Shown: positions 11,269 through 24,581 of the stretch, piece by piece | Position numbering within the stretch: position 1 is the stretch's first letter | Layout of the letters: every line of letters begins with the position of its first letter | From: Amaurobius ferox | Lineage: Eukaryota; Arthropoda; Arachnida; Araneae; Amaurobiidae | Direction of reading: 5' to 3' | Assembly (NCBI GenBank): GCA_951213105.1 | Contig: OX578146.1 | Location: 109,789,776-109,853,775 of the forward strand | Length of the DNA: 64,000 bases | Translations under genes and position numbers: made by a program | The notes under the pieces: generated by a model | Databases searched by the model: none | Told to the model about the DNA's origin: nothing | What the model saw: the letters and a program-made list of their open reading frames with translations, nothing else

Positions 11269-13503
11269 GTAGGATTTTTATTAATATACAAATGTAAGTA
11301 TATGAAATTGGTATAGCAGTAAATATTTACATTTTTATACTACTGTCTAGAAGAAGTATTGTTTTGGTAAAAATTTTTAAATTCGCGATTTGGAAAGTTA
11401 AGCACGCTTTAAGAGCTCCTAAACCAGTTTCGATGCCCATGGTTTGGATTGAACAGCAAAATCTGTATAATGATTGTTCTTTTTCAATGTGCAAAATTAT
11501 TTATCTTAATTATTTAATTATTAAATCGTTAATTGTTAAATTGTCTATCTTAATTTGAAATGAGCTATACAACCCTTTGTGAAAACTTGCTTGTTCCAAT
11601 TCCGTCTTAGAGTTTGGATAGTATTGATGTATAATCTGATTTATAACCTGATTTATGTTGTCAAGAACAAAAATACAGTCTGCACTGTAGAGGAAAGTGG
11701 ACCTAATTGATAAATTAAAAATAATTAAATGATCTAGTTTGGCACGAAAAGTATTCAGGCACGAAAAGTATAATAGACAAAGATTTGGTGAACCCACAAA
11801 AAGTATTACTACCGCCACTTCATATATTAGGGTTTATAATAATTCGGTAAAAGTATTTTTTAAAATTCTTTTTAACGCTAAATATTTCTCACTTTAAATT
11901 GAGTCAGCGATGCATATTTTCATTTCATATTTACCATAGAGAGCAAATTTTATAATTTGTCTGTGCTTTTTCTATAACAAAATCATATACATGTAGCATT
12001 GATGCTATGGTATTCCTGCAGTTTCGGGTTATATATGTTACCCTCAGAATTTTTTGTAAAATAAAACGTACTTAAAATTAGATAATGTATCAGAATAGTT
12101 TATTTTATATGTTTTACACAAAATTGTACAGAAGTACGCACTGAAGTTATAGCACTAACATTATTAAAAATTTTTTTACAGTAAATAAATCGTGCAATAT
12201 ATTGAGTTTTTCTGCGATCTAAGTCAATACAAGGTGAAACCAGTTTTACAGGTTTTTGAAAAATTTTCGGTACTCATATTTACAAATAAATCAATTATTT
12301 GAAAAGTATTATGGATTTATTTTACTATTCCTATAATAGATTCTTAAAATTTAAAAATTTAATTTATATGAAATTTAAATCGTAATACAAGTAATTGTTG
12401 CTTATATTTTTATTTTACCGAATAGTGTATTATATTCTCAAGAATGGCCGACTCTAGGCTTGAAAAGCGTATTTGTAACAACATCAGCTTTACAGAGTTT
12501 AAGTACTTTAAAAACATTTTTCGACTTTATTTTAATTTTAATAATTGTTTTAACATGAAATTAATTTAAAAATAAATAAAAAGCTGACGTGTCATTCAAA
12601 GTAATTTTATTTTAAATGTTAACGGTTCAAATCGATATTATTGAATTTATTCTTGAGCAAAACTATAAGATAAATTATAACTAATATTTAATTAGAAAAA
12701 ATTTCATTGAAAGATTAATTATATTCAAATTAATTTGAATAAAATTAATTAGATGAAAATAAAAATATACTAGAAATGCTAATGATGTAAATTCAGTTCA
12801 TTTGTCTGAAAAATTGTATTATTTAACTGCTTTAATATCTAAATATTATTCAGAAGCGAATATAGAAATATAAAAATTAGCTTAAATTAGTCTTTGAATC
12901 AATTTGAAAATTAAATGCTTTGTGTAACAGAATACAAGGTTGATTTAAAAGTCTGATTACAAGGTTGATTAAATCGTAAAAGTCAATCCAAATTAGAGTT
13001 AATTTAATCAATTTTGTATGCTGCTAAACTAACATTAATTAAACTATGTATGCTGCTAAACTAACTTTAATTAAACTATGTATGCTGCTAAACTAACATT
13101 AATTAAACTATGTATGCTGCTAAACTAACATTAATTAAACTATGTATGCTGCAAAGTATTTATTTTTGAGATTTTTAAAAATAGTTTTTCATTTTTGTTT
13201 ATAATTAATTGTAATACAAGTATAGTGCATTTAGAATTGTTCTGTAGAATTACGATTACTCGCTTATATTAAATAATGCATATTTTTCACATAGGAGCTG
13301 TATATGTAAAGATGTGCATAAATAATCTTAATCTGACTCATACAAGGTTGCTAGTTTGTTTTAGATTTGATATTTAAAAATTGCTTATTTAAAATTAATT
13401 AACTATTAAAATTAATTTACTAATTAATTACTTTAATTAATTAGTAGTTATGTTTATTTTATTGGTAGTTATATTTCTATTTGTTTTTTATTTATTTATA
13501 CAG
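11269..13503. other. c1 intron 3
   Basis: AT-rich intron with the tandem repeat listed separately at 13017-13152. No exon is seen. The overlapping frames at 11364-11558 (+) and 11510-11818 (-) lack splice-bounded or domain support. Confidence 0.55.
13017..13152. repeat. 32-bp tandem repeat, about 4.2 units
   Basis: Units start at 13017, 13049, 13081, 13113 and 13145, each beginning TATGCTGCTAAACTAAC and ending TTAATTAAACTATG. They are nearly identical, so the array is young. It lies in c1 intron 3. Confidence 0.92.
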
Positions 13504-13677
13504 GTAATGACGGAAACAATGTGATTTCGTCTGAAGCTTCTTCGTTAGTGAGGGTATCATCCAATGGAGTGCTTCTAATTGGCAAAGTAGATGCTTCTAT
13601 GAAAGGTTCCTACACCTGCGAGGCAAACAATGGATTTGGTAAACCACTTACAAAAACCATACAAATATCAGTTCGAG
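13504..13677 (+). CDS. sDscam-beta: c1 exon E4: second half of Ig2
   Basis: 174-bp phase 1-1 exon, acceptor TATACAG, donor GTGAGA. The peptide runs GNDGNNVISSEASS ... VRVSSNGVLLIGKVDASMKGSYTC EANNGFGKPLTKTI QISVRG: D/E strands, F-strand Tyr-x-Cys, then the G strand. It completes Ig2 and should splice to the first constant exon outside the window. It resembles c0, c2 and c3 E4. Confidence 0.94.
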
Positions 13678-14807
13678 GTGAGAGCTATCAAAATTCACTT
13701 GTCCCTTCTTGATGGTTTAAGAACGAAAATGTTGAGTAAGTTTCATGTCAAATGACTAGAATTTTCAAACTTTCGTTTATAAAACGTTTGTGGTTGAAAT
13801 ACGAACTATATCTATATATATATATATATATATAATATTTTGAATAGTTCATATGGTATTTGATGAATATTTGTACAAATAACGCAAATAGGTAGTAACC
13901 ATATTTTAGTATATTTTTAAAGATGTAAATTTTTTTAGTTCTATGTACTGAATATTAAAAAAAGTCTGGCCTATACAAGAATGTATTGCAGTTTTGACTG
14001 ATTATAAACAATCCACATTATATTTTCCAGAAATATTGGAAAAAATACCTCACGGAATTTGTAAGATATCACTTAAATATTTGAAATTCTTCACAACAGT
14101 TTTTTTTTTGATGGGGGGGAGGTAAGTTGTAACAAAGTGAGTGCAGAAATCCGTTGAGATTTATTGTATAATTAGATGTTTATTTACTGTCTGTTTTTGC
14201 TTTCTATGCTACTATTTGTGTCTCTTAGTAGACCCTTGCTCTTAATCATCATTTATAAATTTTATATCTCATTAATACCTTCATCATTTTAGTCTTGGTA
14301 TAATCGGTATTATGATTTGCTTATACTAAAATTGAACTCGACTGAAATTCATAATTTTTTTAATATTCTTGGTAAGATGTTATAAAATATTCTGAATCTA
14401 TAAAGAAATATAGTTTAACTTTGTTTTATGTGCCATGATTAGAGTGCAGCAATTGAATTACTATAAGTAATGTTAAACAGTTTTACTAAAAGCATTGACT
14501 TGTACAAAAGTTATTTTACTTTATTTCAGATTAGTTCATAAAAATATATTTTGTAAAATAAATATAATAAAATATATTATTAGTTCATAAAATTATAGTT
14601 TTGAAATAAAAAAATTGGCATTAGTGAATCGAATTCCAAATTTTATTCCATATGTTGACATTTGGAATAAAATGAATACTTGGACTGTTAATGATTTAAT
14701 GTAGCTACTTTAAACTTTTTATGACTGTTTAAGTTTATCACTTCTTTATTTATTGCATTAATTAATCACATAATAACAGTTGTTATATTCAGCTGTATAA
14801 ACTGACA
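13678..14807. other. c1-c2 spacer
   Basis: Non-coding, AT-rich, with a short (TA)n at about 13813-13834. No exon or transposon recognised. Confidence 0.55.
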
Positions 14808-14885
14808 TTTTCTCCGATATGTGGCGCTACACGACCGGTAACACCATGTATACGAACAGAGTTATACCTAACGCCATGTTGTCGA
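14808..14885 (+). promoter_or_regulatory. c2 promoter: CTCF-like element plus conserved block
   Basis: CTCCGATATGTGGCGCTACA, core GGCGCT at 14823-14828, is 209 bp before the c2 ATG, the same distance as in c1. It is followed by GACCGGTAACACCATGTATA and TAACGCCATGTTGTCG, again as in c1. Confidence 0.8.
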
Positions 14886-15031
14886 CACAACACAACTTGC
14901 ATTGTTCCTCTTGAACTACAAAACATTTTTCAAATGTGACATTTTGAATTAACATAATGCTTGTTATTCAATGAATTTTAATTGGATATTATATATTTGT
15001 ATGAATTTGATATTTAAAAGCGAGAGTTAAA

Positions 15032-15098
15032 ATGAAGAATTTCATTCTGACGGCCTTTATTACATTAACCTGTATATATGAAGATTCATCAGCAGGAG
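15032..15098 (+). CDS. sDscam-beta: c2 exon E1: signal peptide
   Basis: Starts MKNFILTAFITLTCIYEDSS then AG, a typical short secretion signal. Ends GGAG|GTAAGT at phase 1. Same length (67 bp) and same ATG-to-promoter distance as c1, so the two cassettes are recent paralogues. Confidence 0.9.
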
Positions 15099-16069
15099 GT
15101 AAGTTAATTTTACTTAAATATTAATTGAATGACTAAAAACTCTATATTATATACAATTATGTATATGTATCATATGTTTCAACCTTTAAAAGGGTTCTGC
15201 ATTGTTATTAAGGGATGTTATCGTTAAGACATTACTATTCTTAATAAGCAGAATGCATTTAAGCACTACATTTTAAACAATGTAAATAATAAAATATAAT
15301 TCTATAATAACCAAATGTATTTAAAAAAATAATTACATTGAAAAGAGCAAATTTATATACGAATATTTTTGAACAAGTATTGAAACAAAAAAAAGGCTTT
15401 CAGTACACGGTGTACTTAATGATCATTTTTCATGAACTAACTATTATTTTTTAAACTCTTTTTATTGGTATTTAATTAATTTATCGTTAAGGGTTTCATT
15501 GTTAAAATATAATGCAATAAGACTTACTTAAAAACCAATAAACTATTTGTAGCTAATAAACGCGACCTAATAAATATTTAGAGTATTTTGTATTTATTTT
15601 AAAATATTACTTGAATACAATTGAGAATTGTTTTGTAGTATTTGTGATTTGTATGTATTTATACTATTGATAAATATTATAAAATAAATTTCAATTTTCT
15701 CTTAATACTATAACACAAATAAGCACGAAATAGATGGTTATAAAATGATAAATTATAGTAGTGCATTTTGACTTGATGTTTTAAAAATTGTATAGAAAAA
15801 TATACTTATTAATCTGATTTAAAATTTTGTCGACTATATGAGTTGTACAAAAGTTTTTTAAATAAAGTCAAATATTTTTCAAATTGCTTTGTTTTATAGT
15901 TTTTAATAGCATTTATTTAGTGAACTTAATAGATATTTTAATTGCAATTTGATAATTCCACAGGTATTTTTGAATATATACGAGTAAATGTATCAATATT
16001 TTAAATTAAAAGAATATGGAAATGATCTCTTAATTTATGGACCATAAATATGTTAACTCTTTTTTACAG
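15099..16069. other. c2 intron 1
   Basis: AT-rich intron of about 1 kb. Nothing recognisable beyond simple A/T-rich sequence. Confidence 0.55.
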
Positions 16070-16351
16070 AAGCTCCTGTGGTTGCTAATTTCATATTCCC
16101 TTCGGCTCTCAAAGAAGGTGAAAGAGGCAGTGCCACTTGCACCATTAAATCTGGAGACAGACCTATACAATTTAAATGGAGAAAAGATGGGCAAGAAATT
16201 GTTGAATCCTCCAATATTGATATTCAGTCTGTTAAAGATTATTCAGTTCTTTTAATTGAATCTGTGACAGCTAAAAATTCCGGTAACTACACGTGTATCG
16301 TCACCAATGATTTTGGAAGTGATAGATTTACAGCAGTTTTAACAGTAACAG
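16070..16351 (+). CDS. sDscam-beta: c2 exon E2: variable Ig1 domain
   Basis: 282-bp phase 1-1 exon, acceptor TTTTACAG, donor GTATGT. The peptide runs EAPVVANFIFPSALKEGERG, SATCTIKSGDRP, FKWRKDGQE, YSVLLIESV, SGNYTCIVTNDFG. Both cysteines, the core Trp and the NYT sequon are present. Its protein is very close to c1 Ig1; differences cluster at the N-terminal edge and in the C-C' and F-G stretches. Confidence 0.95.
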
Positions 16352-17398
16352 GTATGTTTTATGAAATAATAATATGCATTTTGAGAATGTAATAAAAGTT
16401 TTAATATTTTTTTGTTAAATGTCTTGCATGAAATAAAAGAATATACTCCAATAAAAGTGTTTTAGAGAATTTTATCTTAAAATGTCTTGCTTTTATTAAG
16501 TTGACATTGATTTAAAAAATTGAATTGGAAATAAAATCATGGGCTCTTAATTAAAAACTTATGATACTTTGTTTAGAAATATATTAATTACAGATTGTAA
16601 AATTTATTTTACTATTAAATTAAAAAAAAGTGTGGAATGTATGATTTATATAATTTAAACATTCTTCCCCACCGTCTAATGTGTATGAAATTATATTTGA
16701 TAATATATTTTTGTTTTAGAAAGGTTAATATGCTAAACAAAATTATAAAAAATTAGTTACTCTTTTAAGACGGCTTATAGGTCTCGTATGAAATTTAAAC
16801 TCACCATTTAAAAATATTATATAAACTACTGAAACATAGTGTTTCAGCTTGAAAGATTTTGTATTTATTTATCACATTTTGGCCTATGAGCAGGCTGAAT
16901 AAATATAAAATATAACTTCCGTAAGGAATTTATTTTTCAAATATTTTTTATTTGAACTTAAATGTTTTACCTTTATAAACCTTTTTCTGGAACTTTATTT
17001 TCAAAAACTTTCAACCTTTGAATATGAAATAAAATATAATTTACTCAAAATTAATTTTTATTATAAATTCTAATAAAATACACTTTTAAATCACGTTATA
17101 TTACATATAATCAGTCCTAGTAAAATATTTATTGTGTATTGTATAAAATGTATCAATGATTGAATTTTTAACTTTTTTAAATAGATGTTATTGTATAGTA
17201 CTAACTTTTAAGAAATCGTGTATTACGTTCACATTTTATATGATCAGACGATAATCAAATTGCCTATCCTTCTAAAATCTTAATTTTTACTGTAGTTTTT
17301 ACAGCAGTAAATTTGAACATTTATGAGTAAGACAGTCTTAAGAGATACCTGTTTCTTATTTCAATTATAAATTTATTTAATTTTATAATTATTCTCAG
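16352..17398. other. c2 intron 2
   Basis: AT-rich intron, no exon or transposon recognised. Confidence 0.5.
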
Positions 17399-17512
17399 CA
17401 CCTCCCGTATGGATTAAAGAACCAGTTGATATGTTTACCCAAGAAGGAGATAACCTTGAAACTGAGTGTCTAGCATCTGGAGTACCAGCACCAGTTGTTA
17501 AATGGATTTTAG
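17399..17512 (+). CDS. sDscam-beta: c2 exon E3: first half of Ig2
   Basis: 114-bp phase 1-1 exon, acceptor ATTCTCAG, donor GTAAAT. The peptide is APPVWIKEPVDMFTQEGD ... TECLASGVPAPVVKWILG, with the B-strand Cys and core Trp. It parallels c1 E3 closely. Confidence 0.93.
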
Positions 17513-19087
17513 GTAAATTACATTGTTTAAATCCACATGAGTAAATTTTGCAATATATATTAATTTTGAAGAAAATGTATTTTAAGATTCTGAAGGGGAA
17601 TAATTATTGTGGTTGAATTGTTTAAAAATATTATATTTTTATTGGGAATTCTTTTTATTGCATATTTATTAGGTTATATATTGTACATTTATTGAAAATT
17701 TCTTTTAGAATTTACGGTATATTCAATAAAAAAAACTGTAAGGAAAATTAAAATGTTATTTATACAACCCTAGTTCAACATGATTTAAAATGCATTTCCT
17801 GCAATAAAACGTTTGATGTGGTATAAATTGTTCATCAGGCAGTTCAAGTCACTTTAAGCAAGTTTGGAGGTAGGATTTGAATTTTATGGTTAAAAGTAAA
17901 ATTGTTATTTATAAAATCCTCATTATAAAAACTATTAAGATTTTTAAAGGAAACAACTTGTTGTATATGGATATTTTAAGTATGAAATGCATATGTTTAT
18001 AGCAGGTGGTTCAACTTTTTCGCTTATTCTTTTGACGGCATTATTTATACAACTACCCATCATGTTATTAAATATTACCTATCGTAAAAGTATTTTGAGT
18101 AATTAAGAATCAATAACATCTTAAGGTTTCAAAAATATTGTCCCGTTATTGAACCTGCGCTACTCAATCTTAAATGTTCCATCTCTAAGCTGCAGGATTA
18201 TGAAAATTTTTCATCTTTATCCTCCTAATTTGAGTTCGAGGATTGTACTAGAAATCTTTATTGTTTTACTAACTTTCTCTTATACTCACTATTTTTTTAC
18301 AAAATCTTCTAAAATTTTTAGTATTTTCTTTTGTAATTAATAAATTATGGTATGTATGGCTGAAATTAAAAAAATAATTGGGGAATAACGATCAATATTG
18401 TATAATAGAATATTTAATATTATTTTAATACTTTTTTTACTTTGTCAAATAAACTAATTTGTCAGAATATTACAGACGTCATCAAGAAACGTCAAGTTAA
18501 AAGTTTTAGATATTTATGATTGATTACAAAACATTCTCCATTTATAATCATAAAGTTATTTGTCATTTTATCAGCATATTCTTACATTTATATTTATTTA
18601 TTTTTCCTAGCTAAAAAGATATATGCTATTATTTGAAGATCCAAATTTACTTCATTAAATTTCTTTAGTCAATTTATTTACGTTTAGTATTAAATTTTTC
18701 ATGTGTTATACTCAGTAATCGATCTGAATTGAGTAAGTGAAGTTATGCTTCTTGTCGATCCTGATGAAGAAAGCTGTTTCTGGCTTTAAAAAACAACCTG
18801 TTTAATTTTGTATATATATGCTATATTTAAGATGTCTTAGTTTATCGTATAAATAAATATTTTTAGCTTGAATTTACGCTCCCTATCTCTATGTGGGGGT
18901 AAAATCTACGCACCTAATCTAGCTTAAAAATTAAAATTTGACAGTCAGTTTCACGAGGCATTAACCTAGTGTTGATGAGATTTTAGTGCAAATTGGAAAA
19001 ATAGAAGTGGCTATTTTCTTCAAAATTATCCATAAAAGTAAAAAAATCAATAAATAATCAATGCTTTTATTTATTCGTATTAAGTTT
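17513..19087. other. c2 intron 3, 5' part
   Basis: Non-coding. 18740-18800 (GTAAGTGAAG ... TCGATCCTGATGAAGAAAGC) resembles 49400-49460 and may be an eroded retroelement tail. No exon is seen; the 63-codon frame at 18149 is not supported. Confidence 0.45.
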
Positions 19088-19407
19088 CTGATTGTTTAAC
19101 ATGTTGTTGTTGTTGAGACCCAGACCGTCCGACCTACCAGAAAGGTGTAAGGTAACTGTTTGGACGGCCGGGAAGTGCCACCCAATTTTGACCGGAATCC
19201 AGTGGGGGAGGCATCCACAGGGACCGTACCCTCCTCCCCCTACCACCAACCTCTCGGAAGGACTTACGGACCCACATGTTTAACGTGATCGTACTCCGCG
19301 TGAACACGGCGGCAGTTTTGGCAGCAGCTGGAATCGAACCCGGGCCTACCGAGTGCAACTCCAGCGCGCTAACCAGTGGGCTATCGCGCCCTGATTGTTT
19401 AACATGT
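19088..19407 (-). mobile_element. tRNA-derived SINE with perfect 17-bp target duplication
   Basis: CTGATTGTTTAACATGT occurs at 19088-19104 and again at 19391-19407, bracketing a 286-bp GC-richer insert. On the minus strand the insert begins GGCGCGATAGCCCACTGGTT and carries a B-box-like GGTTCGATTCC, so it has a tRNA-like pol III head. It ends in a short (CAA)n tail next to the other target repeat. Non-autonomous, inserted in c2 intron 3, and recent because both target copies are identical. The open frames in it on both strands are artefacts. Confidence 0.92.
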
Positions 19408-19702
19408 GTAATTTTTCACAACAAGAAAGAACGCAACTACTTTTTCTGTAATAAGATAAACCGTTATCAAAATATTGTAGTTTTTTAGAATATTGGGGAA
19501 GTAGTGTCTTTAAAACAGCACAAAGTTCCCAATTTAAATATGAAATTATTCATTTGGTAACAAAACACTGAAAATGCTGAAAACTTGATATACATTTAAA
19601 TAAGTATTTATTTTACTTAATATTTGAGCAATATAACGATGTATCTTGTATCAATGAATATAATTATGAGTTATGACTGAGCATTATAACTTGTTATTTT
19701 AG

Positions 19703-19879
19703 GTGATCATACTTCTACTAATGTTGTATCCACTGATGCAACATCTACAATCAAGGTGTCTTCCTCTGGTTCCCTTGTCATCAGCAAAGTGGATGCTTCC
19801 ATGAAAGGTTCCTATACCTGTGAAGCAAACAATGGGTTTGGTAAATCCCTTGTAAAAACAATACAAATTTCAGTTCGTG
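19703..19879 (+). CDS. sDscam-beta: c2 exon E4: second half of Ig2
   Basis: 177-bp phase 1-1 exon, acceptor TTATTTTAG, donor GTAAGT. The peptide is GDHTSTNVVSTDATSTIKV then SSSGSLVISKVDASMKGSYTC and EANNGFGKSLV. Nearly identical to the orphan c0 exon at 4610-4786, including the acceptor and first donor bases, but the flanks soon diverge. This suggests gene conversion or a recent exon copy. Confidence 0.94.
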
Positions 19880-20947
19880 GTAAGTGTAAGGAATATCCCT
19901 TCTGACAGACCTTCATTCGATGATAGGCAAGCATCATGTCAAATGAAAATCATTTGAAACCGAATTTTATATGGTCCGTTCGGACACCAAAGCTAAGTTT
20001 CATTTTCAATTCAAAATGGTATTTCAAATGGATCTTAAAATTATTTCCTCTATGTATAAAGAAACTTGTACTTAAAAGTGTTATAATAATTAATTAACCT
20101 ATGTATTTAAAAGTGTTATAACAATTTTTTTCATATGTATATTTAGCCTCGCTTATTTCTCAGTCTAATCCATCAAAGTCCTGTGAAAAGAACAATTTTT
20201 ATTCTGAATAAAGGCATTTTAGATTTATATAACAGTGTACATAAGTTTTCCATATATTCAAAATATTTTGTATGGTTTGTAGGAATTAGAATTTTGTAAA
20301 ACTTGTTTGCTGCAATTTTTAAATCATTTATATGTATTAAACGAAGATACGTTACATGAGTTTGATGTTAACGTGAAAGTTGACGTGGAAATATATTTGA
20401 AAAAAAAATGTGGAAAACTGTTCAATGTTATGCAAATGCTTTTCATTTCCTTGTGGTTTTAAGGAACAATATTTTCTTATATTTAATAAAAAATTCTTTT
20501 TATTACGATATTTAATTTAGTTTATAAATATACGTTAAACTAACAATTTTTCATAAAATAACGTTACAGAAGAAACTAAATGGTGTGTTAAATGAATTCC
20601 AAATAGATAAACACTTTGATATACTTTATAATTCGAAATATGTTTTTTGTGTCCAGCGTTGTGATACAGTTTATTTAGCGATTGAATATCTATCTTTTAA
20701 ATTTACCAAGGCAATAATTTTCTTCTTCTCATTTATTTGATTAGTAGTTTAATAAGATATGCATTTTTACGTGTACTCAATTTATGGGTTATATTATAAT
20801 ACTTTATTTCTCAAATGTAATTTTTATAGGCTTTTTAGAAAATACTTAATCTACTTATGTGTTTATAAATTGCAAGTATTTTTCGACTGAGTATGGCTAT
20901 ATATATATATATATATATTAGAAATATGTAATAATAAAAAAAATTAT

Positions 20948-20982
<35 letters not shown>

Positions 20983-22290
20983 GAAAGCAATATCAACACC
21001 ACCATAGAAGCAAAACAACGGCCACAATGCCGACAAGAGTAGAGAACAGCACCAAGCCAAATTCGATAATTTGTTAGAGTTAAATTCCTCCTCAGGTCTG
21101 AGTATTTAACTCTAACCAACCCAAACATATGCCTGTTTCAGATTGGGCAATAGTACATTACTATAAATACCCAAACTCAGACTACAGGCATAAAAAAAAT
21201 GAAAAAATGAAAATAGGATACATTAAGAAAATTTGTATTACCATGCGGCATGAATCCTTCTTCTTCCACCACGTGTATACACGATCAACCTCAACAGCTT
21301 AATTATCTAGAAGCACCGGAATGAACAAGTCGAAATTCTACCAGGGAGGCAGTACGAACGTTCACAGTAATACTCCCATATATATATATATATATATATA
21401 TAACAAAATTCATTTATATGTTTATATTTCTCGTATTGTGATACTATTGCGAAAAACTTCTTTCTGATTTTATAATTATCGAACACAAAGCAATTAAAGT
21501 AAACTGCTATTGAAAATTACTCATTATAACATGTTAACGATTTCTTGTTACTTGAATTAGAATGTTAAAATAGTTTATTTGGTCGAATATTTTAATATGA
21601 AAAAATAATGAAACAAATCAATAATGTATAACGAAATCATCAATTCAGTATCTTAAGTTATCGTTAACATATCGGTAACATATAACTATAATTATGTAAA
21701 ACGAATATATTTTTTTTTTGATGTTTGAAATGCCAAACTAATGATGATATAAATTGGAAAGTATGTAGCAAAAATTTTGGGTGAAATCTTATAGCTTTAT
21801 AATGTGTAACTCTTATGAGAGTTATTTTATTTCAGACTGTTTACTTTCTGAGAAAACGCCTGAATAATCCATGTAAAATCACGTATGATTTGATATTATT
21901 ACGCAATACTTTCTAAATGCGTCACAGACTGTATATTTTAAAATATTGAAAAATATTTGGAGTGTATTAATAATACTTGTAAGTTATATTGATTATAAAC
22001 TTATATTACATAATAAACTTATGTATTATATTAATAATATATATGTTTTATTTTTTAAAGTTCAATTTATACCGTTTTTTTAATTTGATATCAATATTTA
22101 TTTCATACATACTTTTATATTTGTTAAACGGTTGAACATTTTGATTATGACAATTGTCCTTTGAGTCAACCATTGTTAATTAACTTTGTTATTTGGTAAT
22201 ATCTGTATTGTATAACATACAATAAATATTGTAAACTAAATTTCAAACAGTTAATATGGAGAGTGATAAATATACTTACATTTTTCTCTC
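19880..22290. other. c2-c3 spacer
   Basis: Non-coding. It holds a (TA)n at about 20889-20909, an (AAT)n tract at about 20947-20981, a GC-richer segment at 20985-21360 of unknown origin that could be an inserted repeat, and a (TA)n at about 21377-21402. The 97-codon minus-strand frame at 20835-21128 is created by these repeats. Confidence 0.55.
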
Positions 22291-22320
22291 ATTTTGGCCG
22301 ATATGTGGCGCTGTGAGTTC
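22291..22320 (+). promoter_or_regulatory. c3 promoter: CTCF-like element
   Basis: TTGGCCGATATGTGGCGCTG, core GGCGCT at 22307-22312, lies 168 bp before the c3 ATG. Of the wider c1/c2 promoter block only a GACGCCATGTTT (about 22360-22371) remains similar. Confidence 0.78.
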
Positions 22321-22474
22321 ACTGTTTGGAAAAGTAATAGTAATATAGTACGAAAGAAAAGACGCCATGTTTGAGCACTGACATAGGCAATTTCTGTCTT
22401 TGTCATACATTTACTATCTTATAAATGTAATCTTTTGCTAGTGATTGCTTTTCATCCTGGCTGTGAAATAAAAT

Positions 22475-22544
22475 ATGCATATTATACCGCTTTATCTTTG
22501 GATTACACAATTCATTCTACTTCTTAATGGAGTCAGAGGGAAAG
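22475..22544 (+). CDS. sDscam-beta: c3 exon E1: signal peptide
   Basis: MHIIPLYLWITQFILLLNGV then RGK; 70 bp, ends AAAG|GTAAGC at phase 1. It has a strong hydrophobic core, with cleavage likely near Gly-Val-Arg-Gly. It differs in sequence from c1/c2 E1 but is equivalent in position. Confidence 0.88.
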
Positions 22545-24581
22545 GTAAGCTATCATACATTTTATTTTTATTTATAAATTATTTTAATATGTATTTTGTG
22601 TAAAAGGACAAATTTAAAATTTTTTAAGGACAATTATGTAAACGGACACATTTTTAAGGAAATAAAGCTTATTTTAAACACATCATTGGTGTGTTTAGTT
22701 CTCTTCTTATTTCAGTTAACTGCTGTAAGTTATTTGATTATGGCTTTTTTGCTTATTCGAATGATTTTAAGCTTGATATATAATGATTTTTAAATAGTAT
22801 GTTACTTTGCAGAAGAATTATATTTGAATTTTATCAATATAATATTTAAAAATGTAAATAAGTGTAAGATAGTTTCATAAAGATTTTCATAAATTGAAAT
22901 CATTCAAAAGTGTATTGAATTGCAATATTTATTAATCACACATATAAGGTTTTGAGTTTAGCTTACAACATTTTTAAAGATAAGTTTTGTAAACATTTTT
23001 AACTTTAAATGTTTACTTTTATATATATATAATTGGGCTGGTTTTGCATTTTTTTTATGTAAAAAATTTGTATTTATGTTAAATTATGCTATTATAGAAA
23101 TATATTTTATACATTTTTATTAATTTATTATTTAAAAAAGGTATGTTTAACTTTGCCACAATCAATCAAAATATTCTTCTAATAACCTTGTGGAAATTTA
23201 AGAATTTGAACATCTTGAAGATTTTTTTGAAGTTAAAAAATTGATATTAAGATTCGTTTTTCTATAAAAACTGGGAGACTACTTTCTACTCATTTTTATT
23301 AAATGCTTTAATACACGCATTTACCAATACTTGTTTACCATATGTGTATATAAAAATTTAAAAAGTAATAAACCGACATATTAATGTCTTCAATTCGCTT
23401 TTATTTTCGAGTTACTCTATGTAATAATGAATATTTCTGTAGTGTTATATGATCAAAATCCAAGTAACATGTTTAAAAAAACCTTTATTTTATGTAAGTG
23501 TCTAATTTGGGATGTTTACTATCATGCATAAAAACTGTCATCAATTATTTGATAATGACATAGTTATTGTTAATGGTCATATTTAAAAAATTCATTTTTG
23601 TTAATCTATGATTGTCACTTTCATATCAAGAAGTCAGCACTTTTTATTTGGATTCGTGCTGAAACGGCTATGTAAGGAATTAGCTATTTATAGGAATTTT
23701 TTTTATTCAGACAAAAGATTGAAAATTTACTAAAAAATTAATCCAAATAGAAAAGACTAAAACCATGGAATTATTAATTGAATTTCATAATATTATAAAA
23801 TTTCTAATGTTTGAAATTTTATAGTATAAAAGACTTGGCAAACCGGGAAATTACTGTTATAAACTAGTGATTAGATTACGTAAATGATTAAATAGTCCTG
23901 AATGTCTCTGTTACATATTTACTATATATCACACCCTATAAGTGCATTGTTGTGTAGAAAACAAAATATATAAAGTTAGGATTCATATAAGAATGTAATA
24001 AATTTTCTCTTCCCAGTGTTCTGCATAAAGTTTGTATTGTGTTTAAATGTAATAATTTTTTAATAAATCCAAGAAAAATTAAGAGTTTAAAGCAATTGAA
24101 AAATAGTTATTAATAATTTAACTTTACTTTTTACTAGTTTTCATTCTGTGCTGATGATATGTGAAAGTGATCTTTTTTAAATCGTAGAAATTTTTTTATA
24201 AATATAAAATAAGTATGCTGTGAACCACTTAATTGGGCTATATTTAATTTAGTAATTAAGTTAACATCACATAAAGCACTTTTAATACATCTCAGGAATT
24301 TTTGACTTTTTTAAACGTTTGCACATTTTGTATGACATTTGTGAGATAAAACAAATATAACTCTTTTTAATGAATAAAAATAATAAAGACTTTAATTATA
24401 CAGAGAAAATCATGCATTATCTAAACCATATGTTAAGTTACCTTTGCAAAAACAATCTTTCTTTAGACTTACAATGTATACTGTAAAGTAGAATTTATAG
24501 AAAATATAAGCTTACTTTTAAAGTTTATTGTTCAAATTTTAACTTTAAAAATAGCTTAACAATAATTTTAATTGATATTAG
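22545..24581. other. c3 intron 1
   Basis: AT-rich intron of 2 kb with no recognised element; the frame at 22596-22793 is unsupported. Confidence 0.5.

Noticed and set aside
13017..13152. CRISPR-like array
   Set aside because: Units are contiguous 32-bp tandem copies without spacers, in eukaryotic intron sequence.
19067..19488. Overlapping frames on both strands
   Set aside because: They fall inside the tRNA-derived SINE, whose GC content keeps stops rare.
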